Below are positions 21,715-30,661 of a stretch of DNA of 48,302 bases, piece after piece. The stretch comes from a virus: positions 1 through 48,302 of the IMG/VR virus record IMGVR_UViG_3300032333_000234; one strand, 5' to 3'. How positions within the stretch are numbered: the first letter of the stretch is position 1; every line of letters begins with the position of its first letter. A program made the position numbers and the translations under genes. The notes beneath the pieces were generated by a model. The model was not told the DNA's origin, searched no databases, and saw only the letters and a program-made list of their open reading frames with translations.

Positions 21715-22785
21715 ATGGCCAACTCTTTCTCTATTCTCGAGAACACCATCGCCTCCGCCCTTGATTTCCACATCAAGAGCGATGCGTTCGCTCAGTCCAT
21801 CCAGGAGAAGCCCCTTCTCAATCTTTTCACGAAGAAGCAGAAGACTTTCCCCGGCGGCAAAGGCGAAATCACCATGCCCGTCGTCTTCGACTACACGACC
21901 ACGATCCAGGGCTACGAAGGTGACGAATCCGTCAACTACGTCAACCCGCAGAACACCAAGCGCGTCTCGTACCCTTGGAAGGAAATCCACTCCGGTATCA
22001 CCGTCACCCTGACGGAACTGAAGGTCGACGGCATCTCCGTCACCGACAGCCTCACCGGCGAGAACACCTCCAAGCACTCTGGTCGTGACGCGACCGTCCT
22101 CACTAATATCCTCAAGGCTAAGCTTGACGATATGACCGAAGGCTGGTCCCGAGGCTTCAATCAGATGTTCTGGGGTGACGGCTCCGACTCCAAGAAAGTC
22201 GCTGGTATCCAGGCCTTTATCAAGCCTGCCGCCACCAATGACCTTGGCACCACCGGCGGTATCGCCCGTAACACCGTCTTCCAGGGCGGCAAGAAGCTCT
22301 GGCAGAACCGCACCGAAACCTTCAACTACCAGGCCGGCCAGACCAACATCATCGAAGGTCTGCGCAAGGAAGTGCGTCAGCTGAAGCGTTACGGCGGTAA
22401 GCCCACCGTGATCCTCTGTGGTTCCGGCTTCCTCGAGAAGCTCGAAGCCGAGATCACCTCGAAGGGTATCTTCACCCAGACCGGTTTCTCGAAGGGTACC
22501 GATATCTCTATCGGCGTCCCGTCGCTGCTTGGCCTTGGTGAGTTCGTGTACGACCCGACCCTGGACGACCTGCTGCCCCCTGGCCAGCTGACCGGTTCTC
22601 AGACCAACTACGCCTACATCCTCGACATGGAAGCCCTGTGCCTCTATACGATGGAAGGCGAAGACAAGAAGGTCCACAACCCGGCCCGTCCCGAAAACAA
22701 GTATGTCATCTACAAGGGCATGACTTGGACGGGTGGCATGGCTTGCAAGCGCCTCAACAGCTCCGGCCTCTATATCGCCAACTAA
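21715..22785 (+). CDS. Major capsid protein
   Basis: A 356-residue protein with HK97-fold-like features: a helical N-terminal arm (NTIASALDFHIKSDAFAQSIQEKPLLNLFTKKQ), beta-rich E-loop-like segment (FPGGKGEITMPVVFDYTTTIQGYEGDE) and a long helix-rich centre. It lies directly after the scaffold and is followed by a strong terminator, as expected for the most abundant virion protein. Codons are visibly biased to C-ending forms compared with the flanking tail genes, consistent with high expression. The leader is ACTACTACTACA before ATG. Assignment is by position and pattern, not by a named family motif. Confidence 0.85.
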   Translation: MANSFSILENTIASALDFHIKSDAFAQSIQEKPLLNLFTKKQKTFPGGKGEITMPVVFDYTTTIQGYEGDESVNYVNPQNTKRVSYPWKEIHSGITVTLTELKVDGISVTDSLTGENTSKHSGRDATVLTNILKAKLDDMTEGWSRGFNQMFWGDGSDSKKVAGIQAFIKPAATNDLGTTGGIARNTVFQGGKKLWQNRTETFNYQAGQTNIIEGLRKEVRQLKRYGGKPTVILCGSGFLEKLEAEITSKGIFTQTGFSKGTDISIGVPSLLGLGEFVYDPTLDDLLPPGQLTGSQTNYAYILDMEALCLYTMEGEDKKVHNPARPENKYVIYKGMTWTGGMACKRLNSSGLYIAN

Positions 22786-22810
22786 GCGATACAGGGCTGG
22801 TTTCAGACAA

Positions 22811-22835
22811 AGGGCCGGATTTTCCGGCCCTTTTT
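22811..22835 (+). terminator. Rho-independent terminator after the major capsid gene
   Basis: AGGGCCGGA (22811-22819), loop TTT, TCCGGCCCT (22823-22831), then a T-run (TTTTTG). Nine perfect pairs plus U-tract. It would lower expression of downstream tail genes relative to capsid. Confidence 0.85.
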
Positions 22836-22874
22836 GTTTGCATTTGGGTAAGCCGCTGGGAGACTGTCTTGACC

Positions 22875-23180
22875 ATGGAATATGCAAACATCGAACTTCG
22901 TCTGAGCAATAGCATGCTCAACACGATTACCAAGACCGTTACCGCGCCTGAGGCCAGAATCCTTGAGCATCTCAACGGCGAAGGATCCGTCATCATCCTG
23001 AACGTCAACGGTACCGTAGGCAACACCGACCGCGTTGAGCGCGAGCGCATCACCATCCTGTATGGCAAGGAAGGACTCGATCGTTGCTATCCTGGTGCGG
23101 CGCCCTTGCACAAGACCTTCCTGGAAGCCGGCTTTGAAGGCCGTATCCCCGAGGTCAAGAAATCCAAGACCCTGAACTAA
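22875..23180 (+). CDS. Small structural-region protein, unknown
   Basis: A 101-residue protein (MEYANIELRLSNSMLNTITKTVTAPEARILEHLNGEGSVIILNVNGTVGNTDRVERERITILYG...). Position between the capsid gene and the tail adaptor suggests a head-completion or decoration role, or a conserved accessory protein, but no motif decides. It ends one base before the adaptor gene begins. The upstream terminator leaves its expression to readthrough or to a promoter I could not see. Confidence 0.7.
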   Translation: MEYANIELRLSNSMLNTITKTVTAPEARILEHLNGEGSVIILNVNGTVGNTDRVERERITILYGKEGLDRCYPGAAPLHKTFLEAGFEGRIPEVKKSKTLN

Positions 23181-23181
23181 C

Positions 23182-23880
23182 ATGGCGCGCGGAACGACTC
23201 TACTCGAATTGAGGGCAATGCTCCGAAGCGAGATCGGGGCGTCTCCGAACGTTGCCATGGGCGTCAACACCATCAACCAGATGGATCAGACGCTTCGCCG
23301 CGTGCAGGACAGGCTTTGGACCGAGCATGATTGGGACTTCGGTTACATTGAGCGCGACGAGCAGCTCATGACCAACCAGAAGTATTACACGTTTGACCCC
23401 CAGGTCGATTACGACCGGATCGTCTGCACTCATGTGAGTTTCTCAGAGATCTGGCATCCCGTCGACTACGGCATCGGCCCGAACGAATACAATCAGTTCG
23501 ATTCAGACCGAGGACAGGCTACGGAGCCTGTCCTGCGCTGGCGCCATTACGAAGATAATCAGTTTGAGGTATGGCCCGTGCCTACCACGAACAACCAGAA
23601 GCTTCGCTTCAAGGCGATCAAGCGACTGCCCCCGCTTATCGCTGATGACGACAAGGCCGTGCTGGATGACAATCTGATCGTCCTGTATGCTGCTGCCGAA
23701 TTCCTGGCACGATCCAAGGCCGAGGACGCACAGGCAAAGCTTGCACAGGCTACGTCTCTTTTAAACCGCCTTAAAGGAATGGGGCTTAAGCGCGACAGGT
23801 TCATTTACGGCGGCGGTATCGACCGTAATGAGCGACTTCGCATCGTCGGAGGTCGTTTCGTGCGAGACGATCGCTTCTAA
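23182..23880 (+). CDS. Head-to-tail adaptor (tail tubular protein A / P22 gp4-like)
   Basis: A 232-residue protein. The N-terminal ARGTTLLELRAMLRSEIGASPN, NQMDQTLRRVQDRLWTEHDWDF and the YYTFDPQVDYDRIVCTHVSFSEIWHPVDYGIGP segment are typical of podoviral adaptor/tail tubular A proteins, with APxVLxW-like QATEPVLRWRHYEDNQFEVWPVP. It forms the ring below the portal. The stop overlaps the start of the nozzle gene (TAATG). Identification is by pattern and synteny. Confidence 0.85.
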   Translation: MARGTTLLELRAMLRSEIGASPNVAMGVNTINQMDQTLRRVQDRLWTEHDWDFGYIERDEQLMTNQKYYTFDPQVDYDRIVCTHVSFSEIWHPVDYGIGPNEYNQFDSDRGQATEPVLRWRHYEDNQFEVWPVPTTNNQKLRFKAIKRLPPLIADDDKAVLDDNLIVLYAAAEFLARSKAEDAQAKLAQATSLLNRLKGMGLKRDRFIYGGGIDRNERLRIVGGRFVRDDRF

Positions 23881-26672
23881 TGCCATACACAATCGTAGAC
23901 AACTTTTCAGCCGGGCTCGACAGCCGCAGGCACGTCCTAAACTCAAAGGCTGGAACGCTTGCCAAGATCTCAAACGCTCACATCACGCGAGGCGGCGAAA
24001 TCGAGAAGCGCAAGAAGTTTGAACTCTTTGACTCAATCCCCGACTACTCATCCGTATTCTACGGCCTAGAGTCAGCATCGGACGGCATCTATTGCTTTAC
24101 ATATGTAGATGAAAACAATCTTTGGTCGTCAAGTCCGATAAACGGAAAGATCAAGGTACAGCGCCTAATGGTTCCGCCGCTTGACGTCCCAGGGCCGGGT
24201 GTTGCTGCAAACATATTTTCATTCAGTGGCGTAAAGAAGATCAAGAATCACCAAAGCCCGGCAATTTCTACTGTGTTTGGAGGTAAGATTTTCGCCATCA
24301 ACAAATATTCGGCACCAAGCAACGAAAATGGTGATTCGTTCTGCTTGGCGTTTTTTGACGGAGTTGCCATCCCGGATTGGTACAGGGGCATCGGCGATAA
24401 TTTTACAAGCGGATACGAAATGGGGCACCAAATGGTTTCGTATTTCTCCGCAAAGGATACGCCTGGTTATTCTGCTGAATTCTATGAGCCGGAAGTTTTC
24501 AATGACCCGTTCGCCCCTGACGGATGGGGTTTTACCGTAACAGGCAAGCCGGCCGTAGCCTTCGACGTGACCCACGTTGAAGACACCAAGAAGTACTTTG
24601 ATATCAAGATCACAGAGGTCCAGAAGAAGGAGAGCTTCGTCCCGTCAACTCCTGCAACCTGCGAAAAGAACCTGATCGGCGGATACGAGGTTAATGCACA
24701 GGTCAAAAGAGGTTCAAGGTACATGGATGCCAGGTACCTTCCAGGCATCAGGAGTATCAGGGTTGGCGCAAGCTCTGCGACCGCAAACGACGGACTAGAC
24801 CTGATTGGCTGGACGGCATCGACTGGCCTTAAGTACAACACTTTCCCCGCGAGCGGAGTAGGTTCGCCGGCAGGCGAGTTGTTCTGGAACATCCGAAAGG
24901 CTATCAATGACAACAGCTATGCAAACCTAAACCATAAATACACGGCAAAGATGGCGTCTTATGGCGGCTGGTCAGGATGGGATCCGGCTGACTTATGGAT
25001 ACTTGCTCCGTCTGATTTTGCCGACAAGGCAAATGGAGAACTTGTCCAAATTGAGTTTGATTCAGACCCGAGAGTTGTCGTCGGAAAGCTTGGCGATTTT
25101 ATCGACGTAAGCACTGTGGCCGAAAGCCCGTACAATCCTGGCAAGTTTATTGCCACCATGGGGACTTTTAGCGGAGGCGCAGTAAATGCCGTCACTGAGA
25201 TAAGAATCGACGGCGTTGACATACTTGGGGCGCCAGTCTCATGGGAGCAGTCGCATAGCTTCACGGTCAACAAGATCAAGACGCAGATCGACAGTTATGC
25301 GTCCAACACGGAATACGATATCACGGTTTCAGGGCCTACCATGACGTTCAAAGGAAAGCCTGGAACGGGCAGGGAGGTAAATAACAGGTCTGTGGCCATC
25401 GTTGTGGAAGGGAACATGCTGTTCGCCGGAGCTGCCGTCTTTTCCGGCGGTGTCAGCGCGGTTCAGGAGCGACCTCAGATAACCAGGATTGCCTACATAC
25501 CCAAAGAGAACACCATTCCTGTCCGCGGCTTTAAGTTTGGCATTACAATTACACCGTCTGACAGCCCGACAAGTCCGCTTATCATTGGCGCAACCAGAAT
25601 GGCTGATGTGTTCGGCAAGGATCCGTCCTTTGTGTTTACCTACAAATCTAAGGTTTATGTTGGGTTTGGGTCCGTAGTTTACTTCTCAGCGCTCAATGAC
25701 TGCACCAAGTGGGGCATGTACGACCTTGGTTCGGGGTTCATCGACATGTCCAACAACTTCGGTGGCCGCGAGGAAATCACGTCCTGCGGCGTCTATCAGG
25801 ACAAGATGGTATTCTTCACCAACAGGAGCCTTCAGACTTGGTACATGGATCCAGACCCGTCCCTGAACCGCCAAGGGCAGGTAATTGAGAACTCAGGGTG
25901 CATTGCGCCAAAGACAGTTATTTCAATCGGTTCAACGGACCTGATTTACCTTAGCGATAATGGAATCAGGTCGGTCAGGGCGAGAGAAAGCACAGACTCT
26001 GCATACACCAACGATATTGGCTCCGCCATCGACGAGACGGTAATCCACGACATGTATGTCGCAGATCAAAAGGTGGCAAATAACGACCAGATATTCATCG
26101 AAGGCGGCATCTCGAAGAACACGGCAAAGTGCGCCATTGATCCTATTGACGGCAGACTTATCGTCGTGATGGCCGGAAACATCTATGTCCTTTCGATGTT
26201 CGCTGGCGCAGGCATCACAGCGTGGTCAACCTATGATTCCGAAGAGATCAAGTATGCGGTCGGCATGGTTCAGTACAAGGACAGGCTATATGTGTCTTCG
26301 ATATATGGAAACAATTACAACATTTACTGTTACGGTGGCGTAGACGGCCAATCTTACGACTCATGCCTTGTTGACATCGAAATGCCATATCTTGATGCGT
26401 CTAAGCCGGCTACGATCAAGGAGGCCAAGGGGGTAGAAATCGCAGCTGAGGGGATCTGGTCGATATACATGGGGTACGACCACACGGCTCCTACCGTGCG
26501 CGACCACCTTGCCAATGTAACTCAGTCAACTTTTGCCTTTGGGCGAGTCATGGCAACGGGTTATGGCACGCATTTCGGCCCTAAATTCACTAACCAAGCG
26601 CCAGGTAAGGCAAAAATCGCAAACTTCATCGTTCACTTTGATGAGCGCCACTCTAAACACGAAGCAGGATGA
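23880..26672 (+). CDS. Tail nozzle / tail tubular protein B-like protein
   Basis: A 930-residue protein. The start MPYTIVDNFSAGLDSRRHVLNSKAGTLAKISNAHITRGGEIEKRKKFELF is the hallmark of podoviral tail tubular B / stabilisation proteins, which form the beta-propeller nozzle of the short tail. The central part is beta-rich, and the last third (DPSFVFTYKSKVYVGFGSVVYFSALNDCTKWG, then TSCGVYQDKMVFFTNRSLQTWYMDPDPSLNRQGQVIENSGC) matches the conserved nozzle domain with its DLIYLSDNGIRSVRARE strand. Start overlaps the adaptor stop and the end overlaps the next gene by four bases (ATGA). Confidence 0.85.
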   Translation: MPYTIVDNFSAGLDSRRHVLNSKAGTLAKISNAHITRGGEIEKRKKFELFDSIPDYSSVFYGLESASDGIYCFTYVDENNLWSSSPINGKIKVQRLMVPPLDVPGPGVAANIFSFSGVKKIKNHQSPAISTVFGGKIFAINKYSAPSNENGDSFCLAFFDGVAIPDWYRGIGDNFTSGYEMGHQMVSYFSAKDTPGYSAEFYEPEVFNDPFAPDGWGFTVTGKPAVAFDVTHVEDTKKYFDIKITEVQKKESFVPSTPATCEKNLIGGYEVNAQVKRGSRYMDARYLPGIRSIRVGASSATANDGLDLIGWTASTGLKYNTFPASGVGSPAGELFWNIRKAINDNSYANLNHKYTAKMASYGGWSGWDPADLWILAPSDFADKANGELVQIEFDSDPRVVVGKLGDFIDVSTVAESPYNPGKFIATMGTFSGGAVNAVTEIRIDGVDILGAPVSWEQSHSFTVNKIKTQIDSYASNTEYDITVSGPTMTFKGKPGTGREVNNRSVAIVVEGNMLFAGAAVFSGGVSAVQERPQITRIAYIPKENTIPVRGFKFGITITPSDSPTSPLIIGATRMADVFGKDPSFVFTYKSKVYVGFGSVVYFSALNDCTKWGMYDLGSGFIDMSNNFGGREEITSCGVYQDKMVFFTNRSLQTWYMDPDPSLNRQGQVIENSGCIAPKTVISIGSTDLIYLSDNGIRSVRARESTDSAYTNDIGSAIDETVIHDMYVADQKVANNDQIFIEGGISKNTAKCAIDPIDGRLIVVMAGNIYVLSMFAGAGITAWSTYDSEEIKYAVGMVQYKDRLYVSSIYGNNYNIYCYGGVDGQSYDSCLVDIEMPYLDASKPATIKEAKGVEIAAEGIWSIYMGYDHTAPTVRDHLANVTQSTFAFGRVMATGYGTHFGPKFTNQAPGKAKIANFIVHFDERHSKHEAG

Positions 26673-27154
26673 CTCAATTTGCTAAGATAAACAGGGAAGA
26701 CCTACTTTTTGTCGTAAAAAACATGCGACAAAGCGACAGGTCTGAGGTTTTTGCCACAAGATGGGACGATTCCGATGAAAATCTGACCAACGACCTGCTG
26801 TCCTGCGGTGAATTTGCATGGGTAGCCGGCGTGCCTGGCAAGCCCGTGGCGGCCTTTGGAGCTTGCCCGACATGGAATGGGGTTTGGGGCGTATGGATGG
26901 TCGCTACGGACGATTGGCACGAGGTTTCCCTTGAGGTTACAAGGTTCATCAAGAGGGTCATGATCCAAACGCTCAAAGACATGGGAGCCCACAGGGCCGA
27001 ATGCAGGTCTTGGGAGAAGCACGCGCAAGCCCACAGATGGCTTGAGATGCTTGGAGCCAAGAAGGAGTCTGAGATCGAGAATTTCGGCAGAAACGGGGAA
27101 AGATTCTACCTTTACTGCTGGACTAAGGAGGTCACTAGGCCATACTCAACTTAA
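26669..27154 (+). CDS. GNAT-like internal virion protein (T7 gp13-like)
   Basis: A 161-residue protein. The layout FAKINREDLLFVVKNMRQSD...EFAWVAGVPGKPVAAFGACPTWNGVWGVWMVATDDWHEVSLEVTRFIKRVMIQTLKDMGAHRAECRSWEKHAQAHRWLEMLGAKKE follows a GNAT acetyltransferase fold (beta strands, then helix, then the H-RWLE-LGA motif). Phages carry such proteins next to nozzle genes as internal virion or scaffold proteins. Whether it acetylates anything is unknown. It is coupled to the nozzle gene by an ATGA overlap. Confidence 0.75.
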   Translation: MTQFAKINREDLLFVVKNMRQSDRSEVFATRWDDSDENLTNDLLSCGEFAWVAGVPGKPVAAFGACPTWNGVWGVWMVATDDWHEVSLEVTRFIKRVMIQTLKDMGAHRAECRSWEKHAQAHRWLEMLGAKKESEIENFGRNGERFYLYCWTKEVTRPYST

Positions 27155-27166
27155 CCCAATACGACC

Positions 27167-27793
27167 ATGTGCTCAGGAGGAGGAGGATCAGATACATATG
27201 CGAGGCAGGCGCGTGAAGACGAAACTGCCAGGCAGGAGCGTATCAAGACCGGCACGGCCGATGTTAATGCTAAGTTTGCCGGCTTTAACGACTCATTTTA
27301 CAAGCAAAGGGAGCAGGAATACAAGAACTACGCCGAACCCCAGCTGCGCGAGCAGATGAAAGGCGAAAGCAATAACCTGGCCTTTAATCTTGCGCGGTCT
27401 GGGTTGACCGACTCCAGCGAACGATCGCGCAATGAAGGAGAGCTTCAGCGCCAATTCAGTCAGGCCAAGGCAGACATTGCCAACGCCGCGCTGGATCAGT
27501 CGAATCAAGCAAAGCAAAGAACTGAACAGAACCGCGCAGACCTGCTCGCCCAGCTCAATGCAACGGGTGACGCGGCTTCGGTCGGAAGCCAGGCCGTAAA
27601 TCGAGCCGGGCTCCTGGCGTCTCAGCAGGCATTTTCTCCAATCGGTCACATGTTCAGCGCAACCACGGGGCTCCTTGGCAATGCCGCCAGGGCAGGCTAT
27701 TATGACCGTAATGCCCCAGGTATTGGCGCATACACGGGACTCTTTAGGGGTAAATCCTCGGGCGGAGACGCCTCAAGAACCGTTAAAACTTAA
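27167..27793 (+). CDS. Internal virion protein candidate
   Basis: A 208-residue protein starting with MCSGGGGSDTYARQAREDETARQERI, a Cys followed by a glycine run, then long helices rich in Gln, Ala, Arg and Glu (AEPQLREQMKGESNNLAFNLARSGLTDSSERSRNEGELQRQFSQAKADIANAALDQ) and a glycine-containing end. Similar helical proteins occur in ejection-protein blocks of podoviruses. The leader is CCCAATACGACC before ATG. The exact counterpart is not identified. Confidence 0.7.
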   Translation: MCSGGGGSDTYARQAREDETARQERIKTGTADVNAKFAGFNDSFYKQREQEYKNYAEPQLREQMKGESNNLAFNLARSGLTDSSERSRNEGELQRQFSQAKADIANAALDQSNQAKQRTEQNRADLLAQLNATGDAASVGSQAVNRAGLLASQQAFSPIGHMFSATTGLLGNAARAGYYDRNAPGIGAYTGLFRGKSSGGDASRTVKT

Positions 27794-27798
27794 CTAAA

Positions 27799-28563
27799 AT
27801 GTGCGAACTTACCACGGCAACGCTTGCTGCAACGTCCCTCGGCCTGACTGCCGCAGGTACGGCTGCTCAATACGCCGGAAACCAAAAGGCCAAAAAAGCA
27901 GCTGATGCTGTAGCTCATGCGGAAAAACTCAGGCAAGACAAGTTCAAGGCGGAAGCCAAAGCGCTGTTTGACTCGTCGCTCGGCGAATCGGGCGCGGACG
28001 TCGCGAACAAAAACATCGGTGATGCTGTCGCTAAAAGAGACGCCGCAACCGATGCTGCTGTTCAAGAAGTTGCTCCTAGCTCTGTCGCATCTACGGGCAA
28101 TGCTACCTCTAAAACGGTGAGCGATGAGACTGCCACCAGGACTGCCGCCGGAAGCAAGGTCGCATCGATTTATAGCAAGAACAAGAACCCGCTTAGCGCC
28201 ACCAACGACGTCAACATCCTGGACGCGATCCGAAATGGACGATACCTCCAGGATCAGGGACGAATCGCCAACTTCATGTCAGGATCTGCTGGCGTAGTTC
28301 CGATCGAACTTGAAGCCGCCAAGGAAAAGGGCGCAGGGCTCAAGGCGCTCGGACAAGGCCTTAACACCGCTGGTTCGCTTGTTGGAATGGGAGCCGCGTC
28401 CGGAATGGGCGCCGCAGGCGACGCTGCCGCCAAGGCTGCTGCTGCTGCAACCATCCCCGGCACAACTAATATCCCCGTCCTATGGAATGCGGCCAGGGTC
28501 TACAAGCCCGACCCCAACCTGCTATGGGGCGCCGGAGGATCAATGTCAGAATTCATACAATAA
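27799..28563 (+). CDS. Internal virion protein candidate, Ala-rich with hydrophobic segments
   Basis: A 254-residue protein. A hydrophobic start (ATLAATSLGLTAAGTAAQYAGNQKAKKAADAV) and a glycine/alanine-zipper-like stretch near residues 190-220 (GQGLNTAGSLVGMGAASGMGAAGDAAAKAAAAATIPG) are suited to insertion into or crossing of membranes, as in ejected proteins. The rest is helical and Ala/Lys-rich. It follows the 208-residue protein by five bases and precedes the 697-residue ejection protein. No named family. Confidence 0.7.
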   Translation: MCELTTATLAATSLGLTAAGTAAQYAGNQKAKKAADAVAHAEKLRQDKFKAEAKALFDSSLGESGADVANKNIGDAVAKRDAATDAAVQEVAPSSVASTGNATSKTVSDETATRTAAGSKVASIYSKNKNPLSATNDVNILDAIRNGRYLQDQGRIANFMSGSAGVVPIELEAAKEKGAGLKALGQGLNTAGSLVGMGAASGMGAAGDAAAKAAAAATIPGTTNIPVLWNAARVYKPDPNLLWGAGGSMSEFIQ

Positions 28564-28567
28564 AAAC

Positions 28568-30661
28568 ATGGCTAACGACTACTCCTGGATCGAACCTCTT
28601 GGTAAAAACGCAATCAACCTCTTTGGCCTGAACCCTGAGGACAAGGCAAGGGGTGCGCTTTTGCAGCAGCAGAAGGAAGCATCTCTTGCTGACACGGATT
28701 TTACCCGCGCACGCACGTCCCTCATCCCTACTCAAAAGGCGGAAATCGAGGCCAGGACCGCAGGCCACAACGCCAAGACGAGAAAGACGACCGAACAGCT
28801 TGATGCAAACCAAAGACTTGCGCGCATCTTGTCGAAATACGTCTACACAGATGATCGCGGTGAAATGTTTTTTGACCCTGCCGGAATGTCTGAAATCGCA
28901 TCGGAGGTTCCTCATGTCAATGTAGACCTTAAGAAGTTTGCCGAAGGCCTGGCTCAGTTGAACCTAAACGCCAGATCCAGGGGCGCTCAGGCAACCCCTG
29001 CTGCCCCCGTTCCCACTGCTACCAAGAAGCCGGAGCCGGCCACCATTGGCGAGATCACGGCTGCACCGGCTCCAGGCCAGCCCCTTAATCTTTCTGCGGG
29101 TCTTTCGGCTCTAATGTCAAATGTCCCAAGCGAGCCGCAAAGTCTTGATGACTTCAACAGGGCTGCGAGGGGTGCGGAAATCGACGAAATCCGAAGCAGG
29201 GTTGAAAACCCTAACAACGCCCAGAAGGTAGACCTTACGGGCGTGGCGCAACTCCTTAGCGGTCAACCGCAGGCTGGAATTCCAGACAATATCATGCGCG
29301 AGCGCCTTGCGCGAACGGGAAAGACGCTGAGCATCAATGAGGCCGTAAGTGAGGCTGAAGCAGCCAGAATCAGGGATCAGAACGCCCAAAATGAAATTGC
29401 CGTCAACCGCGACAAGCCGATCGTTCTCAACGCAGGCGACCAAGCTTTTGACAGAAACGGTAAGGCCATAGCAACCAGCAGTGTTCCAAGGGCTCTCGCC
29501 GGCGGTGCAAGCTTTGTGAGCAAAGACGGAGAAATCATCGTCACTGCTCCCAAGGTTGGAGGAGGCGGTTCAGGCTCTTCTGGAACTTCTGGCGGTTCTG
29601 GCGCTGACGGATCGGCCAGCACTCTGGACGTCAACCGTTCTAACGAATGGATCACCAGGGCCAAGGAAGTCGTTGCTGAATGGGCTCAGTCCACGCCAGA
29701 TTTCCCGATCAACCCAGGAACGGCCTCTCAGCTGGCAGCGCACGCTTACAGGGAGTACTTTGGTACGGGCATGCCGAACAGAAACCCCGACGAGGTTATG
29801 CGCGAATACCTTGCCAAGTCAGGCCTGAAGGTTGACAATACGGCTGGAAATTGGAGCCCAGCATCAAATAGGACAGAAATCAGCCAAAACGGGAGGGTGA
29901 TTAGCGGCGGATCAGATAGCCCAATCCAGGTACAGGCCCAGGCGGGTAGTGCTCCTGCGGCCGCAGGTACGGGGATTAAGGCAAACGGCAAAAATCTGAT
30001 GCCGTCTCCAGATGGGAGCAGCCCAGATATGCCACATTCGCTTGGTGCGCTGAAGCCTGGCGGCGGTATTTGGACTCTTGAAGACCTGAAGCCAGGCATG
30101 TTCTTTACGGCCTCAAATGCTGAAAATGGAAGATTTTATGTCTTCCAGAGACAAGCCAACGGGACGAACATCACCGTCGGTGATGCAACCGAAAGGGGGT
30201 TGATCGACATTCAGATAGCTGACCTTATGTCCTCTGGATTTACTGCCTTCGGGAGCGACATGCCGAAGAACAACAAGTACTCTGAAAATGGACAAGTTAA
30301 GGAGTATAAGCCCTATGAAGCGGTCAATGTCCGTCACCTCCTGGCAAGGCCTACCGGCCTTGGCGTGTCAGAGTGGGGAATCGTTAATAGGATTGGAACG
30401 TTTGGCCAACTCCAGAACATGCTTAGGTACATTGCAAAGAGCGAAACCGGAGACGGAACAGTTCGTGGACTTGGCCTTAGTAGTACGGTAAAGAGGTATT
30501 ACGAGCTAAAGGGCGATCCGAACAAGCAAATGGATCTTTTGCAGACATGGCTTAACAATAGGGTTGCTCCGATCAGGAACTACTATCAGCGTGAGTTAGA
30601 AGCAAGCAGGGCTCAAAAAAAGCCTGAGAGCTTAGCATCTAATCTATCTGATACCAAATGA
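28568..30661 (+). CDS. Large internal/ejection protein
   Basis: A 697-residue protein beginning at ATG 28568 (MANDYSWIEPLGKNAINLFG), five bases after the previous stop; an in-frame extension upstream would run through the preceding gene. It is a chain of helical segments, a Pro/Ala linker (about 140-170), a Gly/Ser hinge (about 331-352) and a mixed C-terminal domain (VWTLEDLKPGMFFTA-like, then MLRYIAKSETGDGTVRGLGLSSTVKRYYELKG). Position and layout match the middle ejection protein of short-tailed phages. It ends in an ATGA overlap with the giant gene. No catalytic motif is visible. Confidence 0.75.
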   Translation: MANDYSWIEPLGKNAINLFGLNPEDKARGALLQQQKEASLADTDFTRARTSLIPTQKAEIEARTAGHNAKTRKTTEQLDANQRLARILSKYVYTDDRGEMFFDPAGMSEIASEVPHVNVDLKKFAEGLAQLNLNARSRGAQATPAAPVPTATKKPEPATIGEITAAPAPGQPLNLSAGLSALMSNVPSEPQSLDDFNRAARGAEIDEIRSRVENPNNAQKVDLTGVAQLLSGQPQAGIPDNIMRERLARTGKTLSINEAVSEAEAARIRDQNAQNEIAVNRDKPIVLNAGDQAFDRNGKAIATSSVPRALAGGASFVSKDGEIIVTAPKVGGGGSGSSGTSGGSGADGSASTLDVNRSNEWITRAKEVVAEWAQSTPDFPINPGTASQLAAHAYREYFGTGMPNRNPDEVMREYLAKSGLKVDNTAGNWSPASNRTEISQNGRVISGGSDSPIQVQAQAGSAPAAAGTGIKANGKNLMPSPDGSSPDMPHSLGALKPGGGIWTLEDLKPGMFFTASNAENGRFYVFQRQANGTNITVGDATERGLIDIQIADLMSSGFTAFGSDMPKNNKYSENGQVKEYKPYEAVNVRHLLARPTGLGVSEWGIVNRIGTFGQLQNMLRYIAKSETGDGTVRGLGLSSTVKRYYELKGDPNKQMDLLQTWLNNRVAPIRNYYQRELEASRAQKKPESLASNLSDTK

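Noticed and set aside
21691-22887. Antisense open frame of about 400 codons opposite the capsid gene
   Set aside because: Caused by strong codon bias of the capsid gene; no motif.
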